From positions 42,000,456-42,064,455 of the forward strand of contig NC_051070.1 in the NCBI RefSeq assembly GCF_004664715.2: a stretch of 64,000 bases of DNA, read 5' to 3'. This document shows positions 11,116-22,910 of the stretch, piece by piece. This DNA is from Peromyscus leucopus. Its lineage: Eukaryota > Chordata > Mammalia > Rodentia > Cricetidae. Within the stretch, counting starts at the first letter, position 1. Each line of letters opens with the position of its first letter. Under the pieces are notes generated by a model. The model made no database searches. It worked only from the letters and a program-made list of their open reading frames with translations, and was not told the origin of the DNA. The position numbers were made by a program, and so were the translations under genes.

Positions 11116-14110
11116 AAAGGTGTTCTGTGGGAAGGAATGAGAAACCACAGAGGAGTTCTGTAATTTATCATACTCGTTACTCAACTTCACTGTTTCTAAC
11201 ATATGGAGTCCTTACTCAAGTTCCAATTCAAAATTTATTGAATTCTTTACAAAACAATAATTTCATAATTTCTATGGAACGTGATTTAGGTATTGCATAT
11301 ATCTGCCTGCTGTTTGCCTTAAGCAAAAAGAACTTTACTGCTTTCTGTCATCTGTATTTAGAGAAGAATGCTTGCTTGGAAGGCTCAGACATGGAGATAA
11401 TGTCCTATTCCTCATTGAGTTTCTTTTTATTAAGCCTCAGCTACCCTTCCCCTGATAGTAAGTCTTCACAATTCAGATTCACATCTACAAAACAACAGGT
11501 TCTGAATTAGAGGCTCAAAAAGATCAGTCTTCTCTTACTTTAACTCATTCTTAAATTATTAATTGTGATTTAACATTGTCACTCATTCATTCAGCACATA
11601 AATAAGAACTCAAATATGTAGCAAATGTTAAATATGAGAAATGGCACAACATTGACATTAGCTTTTTATACTTTGCAGAATTTGAAATCGGAAAGTAAAT
11701 TCTACTTCATAGAGCCCAGACTGTCTATATCATTTGCTTTTGTTTGTTTTGTTGCTGTTGAAAAAAAAAATAATAATTTAGACTGGCTGGTTTCAAAGGT
11801 AGCATACTTTGACAAAGAGACTTCTTAGTCCTTAAAAGTCTCTTTCTTAAATGAGAGTGTTAATGATAAGAAAATGGAAGGGTTGATTTTTGTATTTGTT
11901 GTTCTATTGTGGTTTTCTATTACATAAATGAGAGACTTAGAAAAAGAGGTTTCTTTAACAAGTTCCCCCCCCCAAAAAAAAATCAACTGGATTTTAGCTA
12001 TTTGTAGCTGGGGAAAAATAGGGAGGAAGAAGAGGGAAGAAAAACAATAGAATTTTATTTTCAAAATTCCAGATGTATCATAACACAATGAAATACAAAT
12101 GAAGATATTTTACTTGTAAATAAATACACATAACCATATTGTTTATACTCCACATACTTTTAAAACCTACTGTATCAAATTAAATTTGACAGTGGATATT
12201 ATGTTATAGTTAGATAGGAATAAAATGTTTGGGTGTGCTATTGAACTGTGAGGTAACCATAGATAACAGAGCTTGCTTACCTTACATTTTAGAACATTTT
12301 AACTTGTTTTATTAATTTCTATAAGTTTGGAAAGGAACTATGTTATCTTGTTTGGAGTGTTTTGACAATTGACTTGGTGAGAACCATTTGTCACAGATAC
12401 TTGGACATTCCAGTATCTGTGGTGAACTTTAATAGACATTTCCAGCCAGGATTGATTGTAAAACAGTCTAGGAGTCCTTTGTGGTAACTACAGTAAAGCA
12501 GCAGCCATCAATTTCTGATACCCAGGTCAAACAAGTGAGGAGGAAGAGAAGGGCTTGGCCTGGCTCTGTGGAATATTGGAAACCCCAGTGGTAGCAAGCC
12601 CTGGGAAAATGAATATTTCCCTTTTCTGCCTGTTTCAGAAAAACGATTCCTCATCCTAATTTATTTTGCTATAGTTTTGTTAAAGAAATCAGCTGATTCT
12701 CTTTGAAATGTGCTAGATGACTTCAGAGCAAACCACTGATGAATGAAATCAGATCACTGGCTACTTAAACTCAGACTTCCTAAATTATTGAGCAGATGTG
12801 TTTCATAGCATCCTAACATCTACATTGTACCCCTAGAAAGGAAATAATTCAAAGACTTCACACCTAGTACGAAATTTCTTCATTCACTACTTAATGTCTA
12901 AAACTCTGTATCTTATATTTCTCCCTCCAACTTCTTGATGCTGATGGATTTACTTATTGATGATTATTCAGGTTTCTTCCCTGCTCAGTGAATCCACTGC
13001 TGAAGTAACTGGTCCTGGCAAGGTCAAAATAAGCATGCTCAAAGCTGACTCACAGCTGCCTTCCTGGCAGGGAATCTCTCTTTCTCAATACCCCCCTCCT
13101 CACCACGCCCAGGAAGATATAATCACATATTTCTTTTGAATATCAAAAGCAAACAAAAAGATAAGTTCTTTGGCTTCAATTTTCACATTTGCAATTATTT
13201 ACAGAACTCAATTGGTATGTGATATTTGAGAAATCCTTCACGATACCTCATTGAATATAAATATTGAGTGAACTGGTTATATTTCTCAACAAATATAAAT
13301 AGTTTTAAGCCCCTTTATAATGTCTGACACATTAGATAATTACTCACAAGATTGACAGTTCTCCATATGCTTGTGCCACTTGATGGCTCACGGAGTCTCA
13401 AGGCAGTTGCTGTGAATCCTCTTCCTAACCACACTTGGCATAGAATTCAATGAGACTCTTCAATAATTATAATGATGATCATAATAATAATTGCTTGATC
13501 AGTGTCCCAGTCAGAGAACAGATGGTACATTGAAAAGAGACCCTTGAAGATGGTTTAGTAAAGAGATGATTTACAAAGCTGTGCACTAGTTTAAGGAGAT
13601 CCACCAAAGACAGAAGACTGGAAATGATTACATCAGGAGAACTCCTACATCCCTACAAATGAAAGGAAAGACAAGGGAAGAGGCAGGGGAGACAGTACTT
13701 GACAGGACACCAAGGTCTGCCTGAATTGAAGCACAGTCCCTGCCAAGCCATTGGGAACAGAAATGGGATAATAAAGATCTACACCCATTTCTTATGTTGT
13801 CTCCTTCTCCAATTCCACTGCCAATGCTGATTAGCTGCACTGTGTCCCATATAAGGAAAACTTGTATCTTATGTAGTTCCAAATATTTTCTTTACACATA
13901 AATGTACATACATTCTCAGTACTCACCCAAAGTAAGATTACACTGAGAAAATTTTAGAGCTTACTTTAAAGTATTGCCTATATCAAGATTCTTTCCAGAA
14001 AATATCCACCATTTCAGTTTATGAATATCTATATTCCATCCTCTACTTAGAAAAATCTCAGCAATCCTCATCTTATGCCCTTATATTCACATGTAAGTAT
14101 AGTCTTTACC
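11116..14110. other. Unique DNA with minor low-complexity patches
   Basis: Holds a 127-codon frame (11127-11510, plus) with no recognised domain. A possible L2/MIR end ('cactcattcattcagcaca') lies near 11580, a C8A9 run near 11966-11982 and an AAT-rich patch near 13460-13490. No gene supported. Confidence 0.45.
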
Positions 14111-14114
14111 CTTC

Positions 14115-14780
14115 ATCAAGGAAATTTCTCCATGTAACAGATGGGGACCATCACACAAAAACACAGCCAATCAAATTTCAGAGTTATGTAGCTCAGTCTC
14201 AAAGAGTACAACTATGAAACACTTGTACACCCAAGGATAAGGGCACATTGTAGATGAGGTAGCAGAAAGATTGAAAGTCAGAGGATCAGGGATTTTGCTG
14301 GGAGATTGTGTCTCCTGGAAATGGCAGAAGCTAACCTCTTAAACTCTCACCAACATGACTGTATGAATGGGAGCTGAATAAGGACAACAGCAATAAACAT
14401 GCTAAATTAGATATGGGATAGCCCATGAGACTTAAGCTGTACACAAAGAACTAGAGTGCGGAATACTGTGAGTGAAAGAAATAGTTTCCTCTAAGGAAAG
14501 CTCTGTCCATTGATTATCCCACACCAAATGATCAGCTCTGAAAACATATGTACAAGTAAAATCACAAACTTAGCAACTTGCATTTAGAAATACATACATG
14601 AATATACATATACATATATGCCTGTAAAAATAATTTATGAACAAATTGGTCATATATTTAAAAACAAGCAAGGAGGTATATGTGGGAGGTTTGAAAGGGA
14701 GGAATACAAAGAGAGACATTATATAAATATATCATTATCTCAAAAAGAAGAGAAAAAAATTAGAATGCATATCTGCACCA
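14115..14780 (+). repeat. L1 3' UTR (Lx type), sense
   Basis: Matches the sense order of an Lx 3' UTR: 'gtaacagatggggaccatca', 'gcagaaagattgaaagtcag', 'attgtgtctcctggaaatgg', 'ctctcaccaacatgactgta', 'gggatagcccatgagact', then a TA-rich stretch and an A-rich end near 14740-14760. Confidence 0.65.
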
Positions 14781-16275
14781 TTTTAAGATCTGGGTATGTT
14801 TTGTTCTGTCTTGCTTTGCTATTTCAAAGAAAACGTTTGTTTCCAGAGTTTGCCCTATTTTCTTTTTTTTATTTTTTATCTTCTCAATGCTGATTTTCAC
14901 TTGTTCCATATTCCAGTAGCATCTCTGTATTCATTATAAGGTCCAGTTCAAACCCTGAACATGAAAATCATGCCTTCATCTTTGAATCTAAGTCAGGAAT
15001 GGGTTTCTTAGCAATTGCATCTTTTGCATAACACAGAGGCAAGAAAGGAAATTCAAAACACAAAAAAGAAAAACCATGAACCTGGCATGATTAAGTGGAC
15101 AGATTATTCAGTTATTTGGTCATTAGAAAGAATATGGAACTGAAGTCAATAAAACTAGTCTCTAAATAGTTTGCTTACCACTACTTTATCTGCAAATTGA
15201 TCAATCACATGTCATCCAGGGACAGATTGGTAAATATTCAAAATAATATCATTGATTCTCAGAAAATTTTATGGAGATAATATGGGACAAGACATATAAA
15301 AGAATTATAAATAACAAAAGCAATAAATGTTCTTAAACATTACTGATCATAAATATTATTATCCTCTTTGGGAGTACTATTTATTTTGCTTGGAGCACAA
15401 TACTGCTTGGTTCTTTTTCTACTTTATTTTTACACACTATGATGATCTCAAGAGATGACTACTAATCATTGTAAAGGATCAAGATGAAGATATACAAAGA
15501 GAAATTAGCTAAAGAAATAGAAAAAAGAGAGAGAAGGAGTATATAGATAGAGAAAGTGGGAAGGGGAGAATTATTTCTAGGTTTGCACACAATTTTATGG
15601 CCTAATTTATGTGTTATTGAAAATGTATTATTAAGTTGAATGAGCTGAGTGCATACGCGGCTGTTGCTGGAAGCAGTCATATGTCACATTCTGACAGTTT
15701 ACAAGTATTTAATGCAACTATTTATTTTTTATACTGTAGAATGAATAATTTCTTTAGTAATTGCCAATCATATACTTCCTGAAATTCATGGCATCTTCTT
15801 GGGGAAATACATTTACCAAAATGTCATATGAGCTTATGCATATTTTGAAGTAAATTTAGGAGAAATATGCATAAGAGCTCCCGGCTTCCTTACTGATCAT
15901 TGGCAATGACAGGCTGTATTTTCTTTTGTTATGTTTTTTTTACAAGATTTGAAATTTTTAAATACTTCTTGCAATTCAATAAAATTTACCCAGCTCTAAA
16001 GAATCTAAATATATACACTATTGAGGCTAGTAGACAATAACAAGATCAATATTTCTGCTATGTTCTTCATCCCTTTGGGGTTAAGGAAGACTTATTAAAC
16101 ATATTTATTTGGCTTCATGACCACATAATATAGTTGATCAAGTCAAGGGATTTGACTGTATAACATTTTATCTGTGCCATTGGGTGGGACTCATCAGTTA
16201 ATATTTCACCAGAAAAATGAACACAAATCTGTTAACAAAATTAAGGAATCTAAAATTACACATGAAAATTAACTT
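14781..16275. other. Unique AT-rich DNA
   Basis: No repeat or gene recognised. A purine-rich patch lies at 15500-15570. Confidence 0.45.
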
Positions 16276-16277
16276 AA

Positions 16278-17060
16278 TTCTTTTTTTAATTTTAATTTTT
16301 TTATTTAAAATAGTTTTTATTCATTTTACATACCAACAACAGATACTCCTCTCATCCCTCATTCTTCTTCCCACAGTCTCCCCCTGCCACCTGCCCCTCA
16401 TCCTCTCCTCCAAAAGGGTAAGGCCTCCCATGGGGAGTCAGCAAAGCACTGTACCTTCAGTTGAGGCAGAACTAAACCCCTCCCCCTGCATCAAGGCTGA
16501 GCAAGGCATTCCAACAGAGGTAATGGGCTCCAGAAAGCCAGCTCATGCACCAGGGATAGATCTGTATCCCACTGCTAGGGGCCACCCAAACAGACCAAGT
16601 TTCATAACTGTCTCCTGTATGCAGAGGGCCTAGTCAGGTCCCATGCAGGTTCCATAGCTGTTGATCTAAAGTTTGTGAGCTTGGTTCAGTTGTCTCTGTA
16701 GATTTCCCCATCATAATCTTGAACTCCCTTCCCCCCACTTGCTCATGTAATCCCTTTTCCCTCTCTTTGACTGGACTCCCAGAGCTGGGCCTGGTGCATG
16801 CCTCTGCTTCCATCAGTTACTGGATGAAGGCTCTCTGATGACAATTAGGGTAGTCACCAATCTGATTACCAGGGTAGGCCAGTTCAGGAACCCTCTCCAC
16901 TATTGCTAGTAGTCTAATCTGAGGTTGTCCTTGTGGAGTCCTGAGAATTTCCCCTGCACCAGGTTTTCCCCTAACCCCATATGTCTTCCTCTAGCAAGAT
17001 ATCTCCTTCATTGCTCTCCCACTCCATCCCTCCCAAAGCTTGACCATCCCATTAATACTA
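16278..17060 (-). repeat. L1 3' UTR, antisense, with poly-T start
   Basis: Begins with T-rich sequence (complement of the poly-A tail), then 'cctcatcctctcctccaaaa', 'gggtaaggcctcccatgggg', 'gcatcaaggctgagcaagg', 'atgcaggttccatagctgtt' and 'ttactggatgaaggctctct'. This is the complement of a fairly intact rodent L1 3' UTR, 5'-truncated near 17050. The 138-codon open frame at 16217-16633 is a shadow of it. Confidence 0.8.
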
Positions 17061-17629
17061 GTGTTTCTAGTGCTGTGAAAGATCAGTCATTAAATATTAT
17101 GAGCCAGGTATTTTATAGAGTTCTAATTTGAATTGAGTGGAAAGCTAATGTAATATATAGTATTTTTCTGAGGAGACGTAGTCTTTTTTCATCTTTAGTG
17201 ATCTTCATATTGTCTTCGGCATTTAAATAACATGGCGAAATATTTGTTAGAGTGATCTATTGATCTCAAAATGTTAGCTTGTAATATGATAAGAAACATT
17301 CCCCTTATCTTTTTATTTTCTAAAGAAAATTTCAACAGTTAGTTCTTTTTTTTTTTTTTCAGAGTCCTTTGAAATACTTGGCTGAGCTTCACTGAGCTTC
17401 AGTCCTTCATTCATTTTTATGCCCGATAATAGACTAAAAAAATGATACAATAGTTCTAACAATAGATTCAAGGCCATTTAAAAACATCATTCCTTTCTTT
17501 CCCACTTCTCACCGTTGTCATAAAATCTTATAGCCCATTGTTAATCCTTCATTACTTTTATAGACTTGTAGGAATTATGATACATTCTTAACTATCTCCA
17601 TAGTCTAGAAAGAATAATTAAAACAAATG
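17061..17629. other. Unique AT-rich DNA
   Basis: Contains a T-run at about 17346-17360. Nothing else recognised. Confidence 0.45.
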
Positions 17630-17635
17630 CAGAAT

Positions 17636-17937
17636 TGTGGTGATATTTTATTTGTGCTCTAACAAATAAAGCTTGCCTGAAAATCAGAAGGAGGAGCTAG
17701 CCACTAGTTAACCATAGGTCTTGAGGTTTGTATAGACAGACAGGAAGTGATAGAGCTGGGCAGACAGAGGAAGTGATAAGGCAGGGTGCAGAGAGGAGCT
17801 TGCTCTCTTTTGGTGGAAGATTTCGTAGGGGTAAGAATTAGTGGCTTGCTGCTTTGCCTCTCTGATCTTTCAGCTTTTACCCCAATATCTGGCCCTAGGA
17901 TTTTTATTAATAAGACTGTTTAGCCATTCATGTTATA
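17636..17937 (+). mobile_element. LTR-like element without SINE segment, 6-bp target duplication
   Basis: Begins TGTGGTGATATTTTATTTG and ends ...AATAAGACTGTTTAGCC...GTTATA. An AAATAAAGC element lies near the 5' end, and 'ctctgatctttcagctttta' plus 'tttttattaataagac' near the 3' end; the last block is shared with the copies at 26840-27364 and 60067-60544. CAGAAT occurs directly on both sides (17630-17635 and 17938-17943), a 6-bp duplication typical of ERVK/class II integration. It is about 300 bp and lacks the B1-like insert seen in its relatives. Confidence 0.75.
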
Positions 17938-17943
17938 CAGAAT

Positions 17944-20340
17944 TACTTTCTTAACTAGAATATCAATGCATCACAAAGACATAATTAAACTTCTTTAGTT
18001 ATGTATATCCATTGTTTCTTCCTGACCTTTACACATGGAACAATATTAAAGGAGAATCTCACAACTGTTCACTGCCATCTATTCAGATATAAAGTGGTGA
18101 TTTTTCAAGACTGATAACCATTCCTCTTTGTATCAGTCAGCACAAAATGATTCAGGCAAGAATACTTTAGAGTGACAGTGATAGGAAGAAGAACCTGTTC
18201 AAACATGATTCTTCTCATGTAGCCTTCTTATCTAATCAGTCATGTTGACAAACATAGCTGCGCACTTAATATATTCTAGATGCAGAAGAAAACAGATTTT
18301 GCTATTGAAAACACTAATATCAAATAAAAATTCTGTGCCCTTCAAATCAAGATATATTTAAAAGTTGTAGGAGATGCTAGTATCAACCCATGCTATGGAC
18401 AGTTATAGTATGAAAATATTAGTCCCTACTGAAAAGATCAGGCAGTCTAGACTATGGTTAGGTAGGAGACAGAATGAAAAGAGAAAGAAGATTTTTTTTT
18501 TTTTTGCAAGTGAGGAAGGGTAAAAAAGGTGAAAAGCATCTATGTGGACCAACGCAGGAAAATAGAGAAGGATATGATTTAAATTTGCTTACTTGATTTG
18601 ATTATTAGCATCTTGCAGTAGGACTTAGAACACAATGCTACTTGATTTCTACCATCTATAAGTAGGGATCTCTCTTCCACAGTTTTCTATGACATGCCAG
18701 TGAGTGATGCACAGCCAGAGGGAAAAATCAAGAGGAATTTAATTTAACAAGTCTTTAAGAGCAAATTTCAGAGTGGCCACTACTCTATTAGGATGAGTTA
18801 GCAAATGAACAAAGAATATAATTGGCAGAGTAACATGCCAATAAATGTAGACTCAACCATGGGTGCACACCTAGAGTATGTGGGGCTCTGTTTCACTATA
18901 TTCTAGCTTACAGCATAAGCAGTAAGCAATGAAGTTAGGTTAGGTATTGTCTTCAGATTCTGTGAGTGTATATACTGTATGTGTATATGCATTTATATTG
19001 CCTTTGAATGTTTTCTCTTGGGTAATGTGTTGAGTGTATTTCTGGAATTCTGAGTTATACTAAACTAAGTATGATCAAGAACCATGTAATAGTATTTTGG
19101 ATGGACTTTGTTTATGACAGTGATTCAGAATATTCTATTGTTAGTGACATCCTATCAGGTTAGTGTATGCAAGCACACTCTAAGATATTTGCAGAATCAC
19201 TGAGCATTCTAATAATGCATTCATTAGGATAGCATCCCTTCACCAAGTGATTCAAAGCTATTCTATTTAGACCAGAACATGAACCCATTTTCTATCTCAG
19301 TGTTAATACAAAAGAAGTTACCTAGAGAAATGCTTCTTGCATGTTTGTATTTCAGGTCTAGCTGGGTAATAAATTCACCTAAGGTGCTCACTAGAAAAAC
19401 AGTTCCTTTTCATGCTGTTATTGTTATGACATTCTCATACAGCAAGTATTAGTTAAGGGATCTAGGGTGGAGACTAGTGATTCTAAAGCAGGGACAGTAC
19501 TCTATAATATAAGAAAGGTTATCGTAAAGATAATTATAGGTTGGAAATCTGCTATTACATAATCAAAATCTCCCCATCAAGAATAATGTAACTAATTAGA
19601 TAAATTATTTCTGCATGCCTTTGTTAGTAAAATTTGGATACTATCGATAATGCTTTTATGAAAGACACTATTCCAAAGACAGAATATTACACTTTTTTCA
19701 TGTTCTAGTAATATTTGAAAGGAAAGTTCTTAATTACTGTCTAGGGAACGACTCTGAGGTGGTCCAGCCTACACTCTAAGCATTCTGAAATGAATGGCAG
19801 ATATGGAAACATTAGAACTCAAGTCTTGTGCACCCTCATTATCTGAAGCCTATTTCTTAGGTTAGTATCTAAAATTTGGCAATTCTTTAATCTTTATCTC
19901 ATTTTTATTTAAATTTATGTTTATTTAAATTGACAAAAACTATGAGTAACATTAATCATATTCAACAGGATTCTCTGAAATGCAGCATCAATATGTGCAT
20001 ACCACATGAGCTATTCTTTTGATTAGAAAACAAAATATTACACCCCCAATTCTTTTAGAATGCAAAGTGTTAATTGTAGTCATCATGCTTTAATAGCCTT
20101 TTTAAGATTTTCCTTTTGTCTTATGGGACTTCTTTTCTCTTTGTCATGAAACATAGTTACCTACCTATCGACTTGACTTCTTAGAGTTTCCATCATGGCA
20201 ACAAAGTACATGTATGCAGAATGTCTTCCACCATGCCCAGTTTTGATTTTGACTGGTACCAAACCTGTTTCCTCACCACATCCAAAATACCAGTATCATT
20301 ACTGTTGTTCACTACTTGTGGGAAATTCCTATTCCTGAAA
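17944..20340. other. Unique DNA
   Basis: No gene or strong repeat seen. There is a T14 run near 18491 and a weak MIR-like patch around 19780-19870. Confidence 0.45.
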
Positions 20341-20344
20341 CCTC

Positions 20345-20670
20345 TTTCCTTTTTTTTTTTTTAATTCTTGTATTAGTCTAAGCCCCTTTTTAAGTTTTCA
20401 CAAAACTATTTTATTTCTATTCTTTGTGAAAGTATTTATTGAAAACATTTTTTATACAGTATATTCTGATCTTGGTTTCACCTCAACCAGATCCTCCCAG
20501 ATCCTCCCCGCCCACCCAAATCCATGTCCTTTCTTTCTCTTTAGAAAACAAACAGGAAAAATCAAAAAAATCAAAACAAACAAACAAAAAAAAATAGGAA
20601 AAAGAAGCCAGAATAAAATAAAAACTGAAAAAACATAAGAAGCAAAAACTCACAGAGACATATACTTTTT
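20345..20670 (-). repeat. L1 3' UTR, antisense (Lx type)
   Basis: 'acagtatattctgatcttgg', 'cagatcctcccagatcctcc' and a long A/C-rich stretch (AAACAAACAAAC...) follow the complement of an Lx 3' UTR, like the better copy at 54010-54695. Confidence 0.6.
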
Positions 20671-20679
20671 TCTTTTATT

Positions 20680-20681
<2 letters not shown>

Positions 20682-20735
<54 letters not shown>
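20682..20735. repeat. (CT)n microsatellite
   Basis: About 26 uninterrupted CT units. Confidence 0.97.
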
Positions 20736-20738
<3 letters not shown>

Positions 20739-20756
20739 TCACTCTCTGTCTGGCTC

Positions 20757-20901
20757 TTCAAGACAAGGTTTTTCTGTGTAGCCCTTGTATCCTGAAACTC
20801 TTTATGTAGGCCAGGCTGACCTCAAATTTACCAAGATCCACCTGCCTCTGCTTCTGCAGTGCTGGGATTAAAGGAATGAACCACCATCACCACCTGGCTT
20901 G
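20757..20901 (-). repeat. B1 SINE, antisense
   Basis: Complement of B1: 'caagacaaggtttttctgtg', 'gtaggccaggctgacctcaa', 'gatccacctgcctctgcttc', 'gtgctgggattaaagg', 'ccaccatcaccacctggc'. Confidence 0.92.
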
Positions 20902-20908
20902 TTTTTTG

Positions 20909-20909
<1 letters not shown>

Positions 20910-20957
<48 letters not shown>

Positions 20958-20978
20958 GTTTTTGTTTTGTTTTGTCCC
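20910..20978. repeat. (TG)n tract with TTTG tail
   Basis: About 22 TG units followed by GGTTTTTGTTTTGTTTTGTCC. Confidence 0.95.
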
Positions 20979-21180
20979 AATTAAGAGAAAGGCTTATTTC
21001 TTTCTTCTGAATGGTGGATTATTTATAGTCAAAACAGCACAAATAGTTTTAGCCTGATTGCACCAGCATACTGGAGAGCAGGGTAATAACCTTTTATAAC
21101 TGAATACAAAGTTAAATAATATTCTTATTTAATATGCTGAAAATTGCCACTCATAGTAAAAGTTTAGCAAAAAAATTAAA
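20979..21180. other. AT-rich DNA
   Basis: No feature recognised. Confidence 0.4.
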
Positions 21181-21184
21181 TAAA

Positions 21185-21460
21185 TAAAAATAGCCAGTAC
21201 AATATCTCCAATAGAGTTCAGCTATCCTACCACAGCAGGTCCTGAATATTCAAACATAGCTGAAGCAGAAGAGAAAAACTTTAAAAACACATATATGAAA
21301 ATAATAAAGATCCTTAAAGAAGAAATGAATAAATTCTTTAAAGAAAGCCAAGAAAAAAAACCCAAAGATTTGAAGGAAATAAAACTGTTCAAGACCTAAA
21401 AATGCAAACAGAATTAATAAAGAAAACACAAACTGAGGGAAAAAATATTAGAATAAGATT
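21185..21460 (+). pseudogene. L1 5' UTR/ORF1 start fragment, sense, decayed
   Basis: The A-rich plus strand contains blocks that match the start of rodent L1 ORF1 and its coiled-coil coding region: 'cctaccacagcaggtcctga', 'aatattcaaacatagctgaa', 'aaagaagaaatgaataaatt', 'gaaggaaataaaactgttca' and 'aataaagaaaacacaaactg'. ORF1 encodes the RNA-binding nucleic-acid chaperone of L1. No long frame survives, and both ends are truncated. No matching ORF2 follows, so this is an isolated fragment. Confidence 0.55.
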
Positions 21461-21499
21461 CAGTTAACATGAATGGTTAAGTTTATAAAAAACTAGCTA

Positions 21500-21880
21500 T
21501 GATTTGGAAATGTCCTTAAATGATTGTGTTAACATCGTGGTCCCCATTCTATAGCTCCATTAGAAGTGGCAGAATATTTAAAAGTGAAGGACTCCTTGGA
21601 GGAAGTTAAGTCATTGGGAATATGTTCTTAGGGTAGACATTGAGATCTTGGGCCTTACCTATCTCTCATTTTCTGAGGCATATCAGCTAGACGTGAACAG
21701 GTGTATCCCCTATATGTTTCTCCAATGATATTCTGGCTTTCCATCCTCCCAAAAGCAGTGGGCCAAATATCTGTTGCCTGAAATCATAAAACAAAATAAA
21801 CTTTTCTCTCTTTTAAATTGCCTTTGCTCAATTATTTTGTGATATTAATGGAAGCATACTGTTACTTAAATTGCAGCAGC
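21500..21880 (+). mobile_element. MaLR-like LTR (THE1/MST/ORR type), sense, decayed
   Basis: 'tatgatttggaaatgtcctt', 'tggaggaagttaagtcattg' and 'aaataaacttttctctcttt' followed by 'attattttgtgatattaatg' follow the order of a mammalian MaLR LTR ending. The specific subfamily is not certain. Confidence 0.5.
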
Positions 21881-22380
21881 ATGTGTTTAGTATTATTCCT
21901 ATAGCCATATAAGATGATACCTTGCATATTATTATGTATTAGAGTAAATAAGCACACACATAAAACTTCATGTTACAATAAGGAAATAAGGATTATGGAA
22001 TGGGAATTGGGGTTTTTAACAATGTCGGAAATGTCATCCCTATTTGGTTAAATTCTATTCTATTGGAGGATAATGGGTGGGGGATGTGGGCCAACACCAC
22101 ACAGCAGGGAGAGAAGTGGGCATGGACAAAAGGAGTCTAGAGGGTGGGGAAGACTAAAGAGAGAAGAGGAGGGAGATGTTAAGATCTATCTTTAAAAGTA
22201 AACTTCTTCCTAGCTATGAACTTAAGTTTGATATCTTTAAAGTATATGTGTTCCTTTTCCATTCAAAACACTTGCTGAAGATTAACAAACATCTTCTATA
22301 CTCTGAAACCTGTAACACAGGCTGAAAAAAAAGCCTTTCCTTTTTGTCCACCTTCAAATTCAAGAACCTACTGAGTGAAT
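21881..22380. other. Unique DNA with a G/A-rich patch
   Basis: 22060-22180 is G- and purine-rich ('gggtgggggatgtgggcc', 'gagagaagaggagggag'). No gene recognised. Confidence 0.4.
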
Positions 22381-22381
22381 A

Positions 22382-22440
22382 TTTCTTTTTCTTTTTCTTT
22401 TCTTTCTTTTTCTTTTTTTCTTTCTTTTTTTTTTTTTTTA
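22382..22440. repeat. Polypyrimidine (TTTC)n/T-run
   Basis: T and C only, with irregular TTTC/TTTTTC units ending in T13. The Phe-rich open frame across it is an artefact. Confidence 0.92.
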
Positions 22441-22599
22441 CAAAAATACATTTTATAACATTCTTGTTTGAATATAATTTCCAGTTTATTCAAGATTTGG
22501 TCTACCATCTATACTTCATGGTGAGATTTTCTTAAGTCCTTTCTTTTACTTGTGTGTGCTCATACTTGGGGTTTTGGTATCTTGAATTTACCACTGGGA
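22441..22599. other. Unique AT-rich DNA
   Basis: Nothing recognised. Confidence 0.4.
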
Positions 22600-22910
22600 G
22601 ACCTTCATCAGTCTTTCAAAATTAATGAATCATATGCTCGCGAGCACATGGATTTCTGAAACACATTTGTAAAAGAGCAGGCTTTAAAAGTCAAAAATGA
22701 TAAGGAAGAGGATCAGCTAAGCACCACAGCCACCAATCTCATTCACTCCTCAGTGCTTCTGAATTTATTAGCGGGGTTTCACTACACCTGAATTACTTGA
22801 ATTACTTCGGCTCAGATAAGTAATTCCAATAGATCAACCCTAGAGATAATCGTCCGACTTTAAATTTAGATGCTCTGAAAAGTCTGCTCTCATCAAAATA
22901 TCATTTTCGA
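22600..22910. promoter_or_regulatory. Candidate distal regulatory/conserved block (CpG palindrome plus TAATT-type sites)
   Basis: In an otherwise CpG-poor region this block keeps several CpGs. It carries the exact 12-bp palindrome TGCTCGCGAGCA (22635-22646), two tandem GAATTACTT units (22790-22798, 22799-22807) and an inverted AAGTAATTC (22818-22826). These are homeodomain-type TAATT cores. No transposon consensus is recognised here. Enhancer function is inference. Confidence 0.3.

Noticed and set aside
11127..11510. 127-codon open frame, plus strand
   Set aside because: No recognisable domain, no splice or promoter context, and composition like the surrounding AT-rich DNA. Best explained by chance.
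16217..16633. 138-codon open frame, plus strand
   Set aside because: Shadow of an antisense L1 3' UTR.
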